From Acholeplasmatales bacterium (GTDB taxonomy: Bacteria; Bacillota_I; Bacilli_A; Acholeplasmatales; Anaeroplasmataceae), in the NCBI GenBank assembly GCA_024696565.1, contig JAILGR010000001.1, positions 1 to 5,956 on the forward strand: a stretch of 5,956 bases of DNA, in the 5' to 3' direction. Each line of letters starts with the position of its first letter. Position 1 is the first letter of the stretch. Position numbers and translations under genes: made by a program. The notes beneath the pieces were generated by a model that saw only the letters and a program-made list of their open reading frames with translations, was not told the DNA's origin and did no database searches. Of this stretch, positions 5,717 through 5,956 are shown in pieces.

Positions 5717-5956
5717 AAAACCTAATAAATGTCTAAAACCCACAGTATAAAAATCATTGATTTCGTTACAAACCTTTAATAATTCCTCCTTTATTAAATC
5801 CTTATCTAATAAGTTAAGATATGCCTCCAAATAAGAATCTAATAATACGCGAAAGGAAACCAAGTTAAATTCTTTTATTTTATACCCTTCTTTTCTCATT
5901 TGTTCTAAATATCTTATAGTTGCTTCATATTCATAATTAACAATAAAATCCTTAAA
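5714..5956 (-). CDS. Probable TetR-type regulator, C-terminal part (cut by window edge)
   Basis: The frame stays open from the TAG stop at 5714 to the right edge of the window, giving 80 residues. An internal ATG at 5899 would give 61 residues but has no ribosome site, and the upstream codons read on as protein (NYEYEATIRYLEQ before that Met), so this is the tail of a longer gene. The fragment is all-helical and charged, with FRVLLDSYLEAYLNLL followed by DLIKEELLKVCNEINDFYTVGFRHLLGF in two pieces. This looks like the last helices of a TetR/AcrR ligand-binding domain, in which a final helix of the type E-x-x-x-F-Y-x-x-G-F is common. The DNA-binding domain is outside the window, so the family call rests on this tail and on the position directly before an ABC exporter pair, a classic setting for a local repressor. 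Confidence 0.55.
   Translation of the reverse strand, partial: FKDFIVNYEYEATIRYLEQMRKEGYKIKEFNLVSFRVLLDSYLEAYLNLLDKDLIKEELLKVCNEINDFYTVGFRHLLGF

Noticed and set aside
5714..5899. A separate 61-aa gene starting at ATG 5899
   Set aside because: The frame is open to the window edge, there is no ribosome site before that ATG, and the upstream codons look like continuing helical protein. It is an internal Met of a longer gene.
1..5956. UGA-as-tryptophan code, suggested by the very low GC
   Set aside because: The P-loop gene ends in TGA, and the tryptophans I checked are TGG.

Overview
The window comes from a low-GC (roughly 30 %) bacterium, most likely a Firmicute (Bacillota) or close relative. 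This rests on the AT-rich composition, strong AGGAGG-type ribosome binding sites, an IS150-like IS3 element, a YtrA-type GntR regulator and a tandem pair of half-size ABC transporters. TGA is used as a stop (P-loop gene) and TGG encodes Trp, so the code is standard, not the Mollicutes code. I cannot name the genus.

Layout: all genes except the IS remnant at the left edge lie on the minus strand, so transcription runs right to left. (1) 5956 to 2237: the C-terminal 80 codons of what looks like a TetR-type regulator (cut by the window edge), then two ABC exporter-fold half transporters of 581 and 576 aa. Their genes are very tightly packed (8-nt gap, then 8-nt overlap), and a good intrinsic terminator (2180-2209) closes the unit. 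The two ABC proteins most likely form a heterodimer. Their WD and DPENE motifs recall the IrtAB/YbtPQ siderophore-related group, but the substrate is unknown. (2) 2110 to 156: a second set of three genes with its own promoter candidate. It comprises a 124-aa YtrA-type GntR repressor, a 215-aa P-loop kinase-like protein of unknown function and a 260-aa nucleoside phosphorylase. The last two may act in nucleoside or nucleotide metabolism, but that is inference. (3) 1 to 141, plus strand: the 3' end of an IS3-family (IS150-like) insertion sequence, with the last 33 codons of its transposase and its right terminal repeat. It ends about 14 bp beyond the stop of the phosphorylase gene.

No stretch longer than about 130 bases lacks a gene. 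I saw no tRNA, rRNA, CRISPR array or recognisable riboswitch. The gene content is mostly ordinary accessory or metabolic content. The points worth a second look are the regulator without its usual ABC partner, a repeated TTATCTA element around its promoter, an oddly oriented hairpin-plus-T-run at 986-1008, and the P-loop protein itself.
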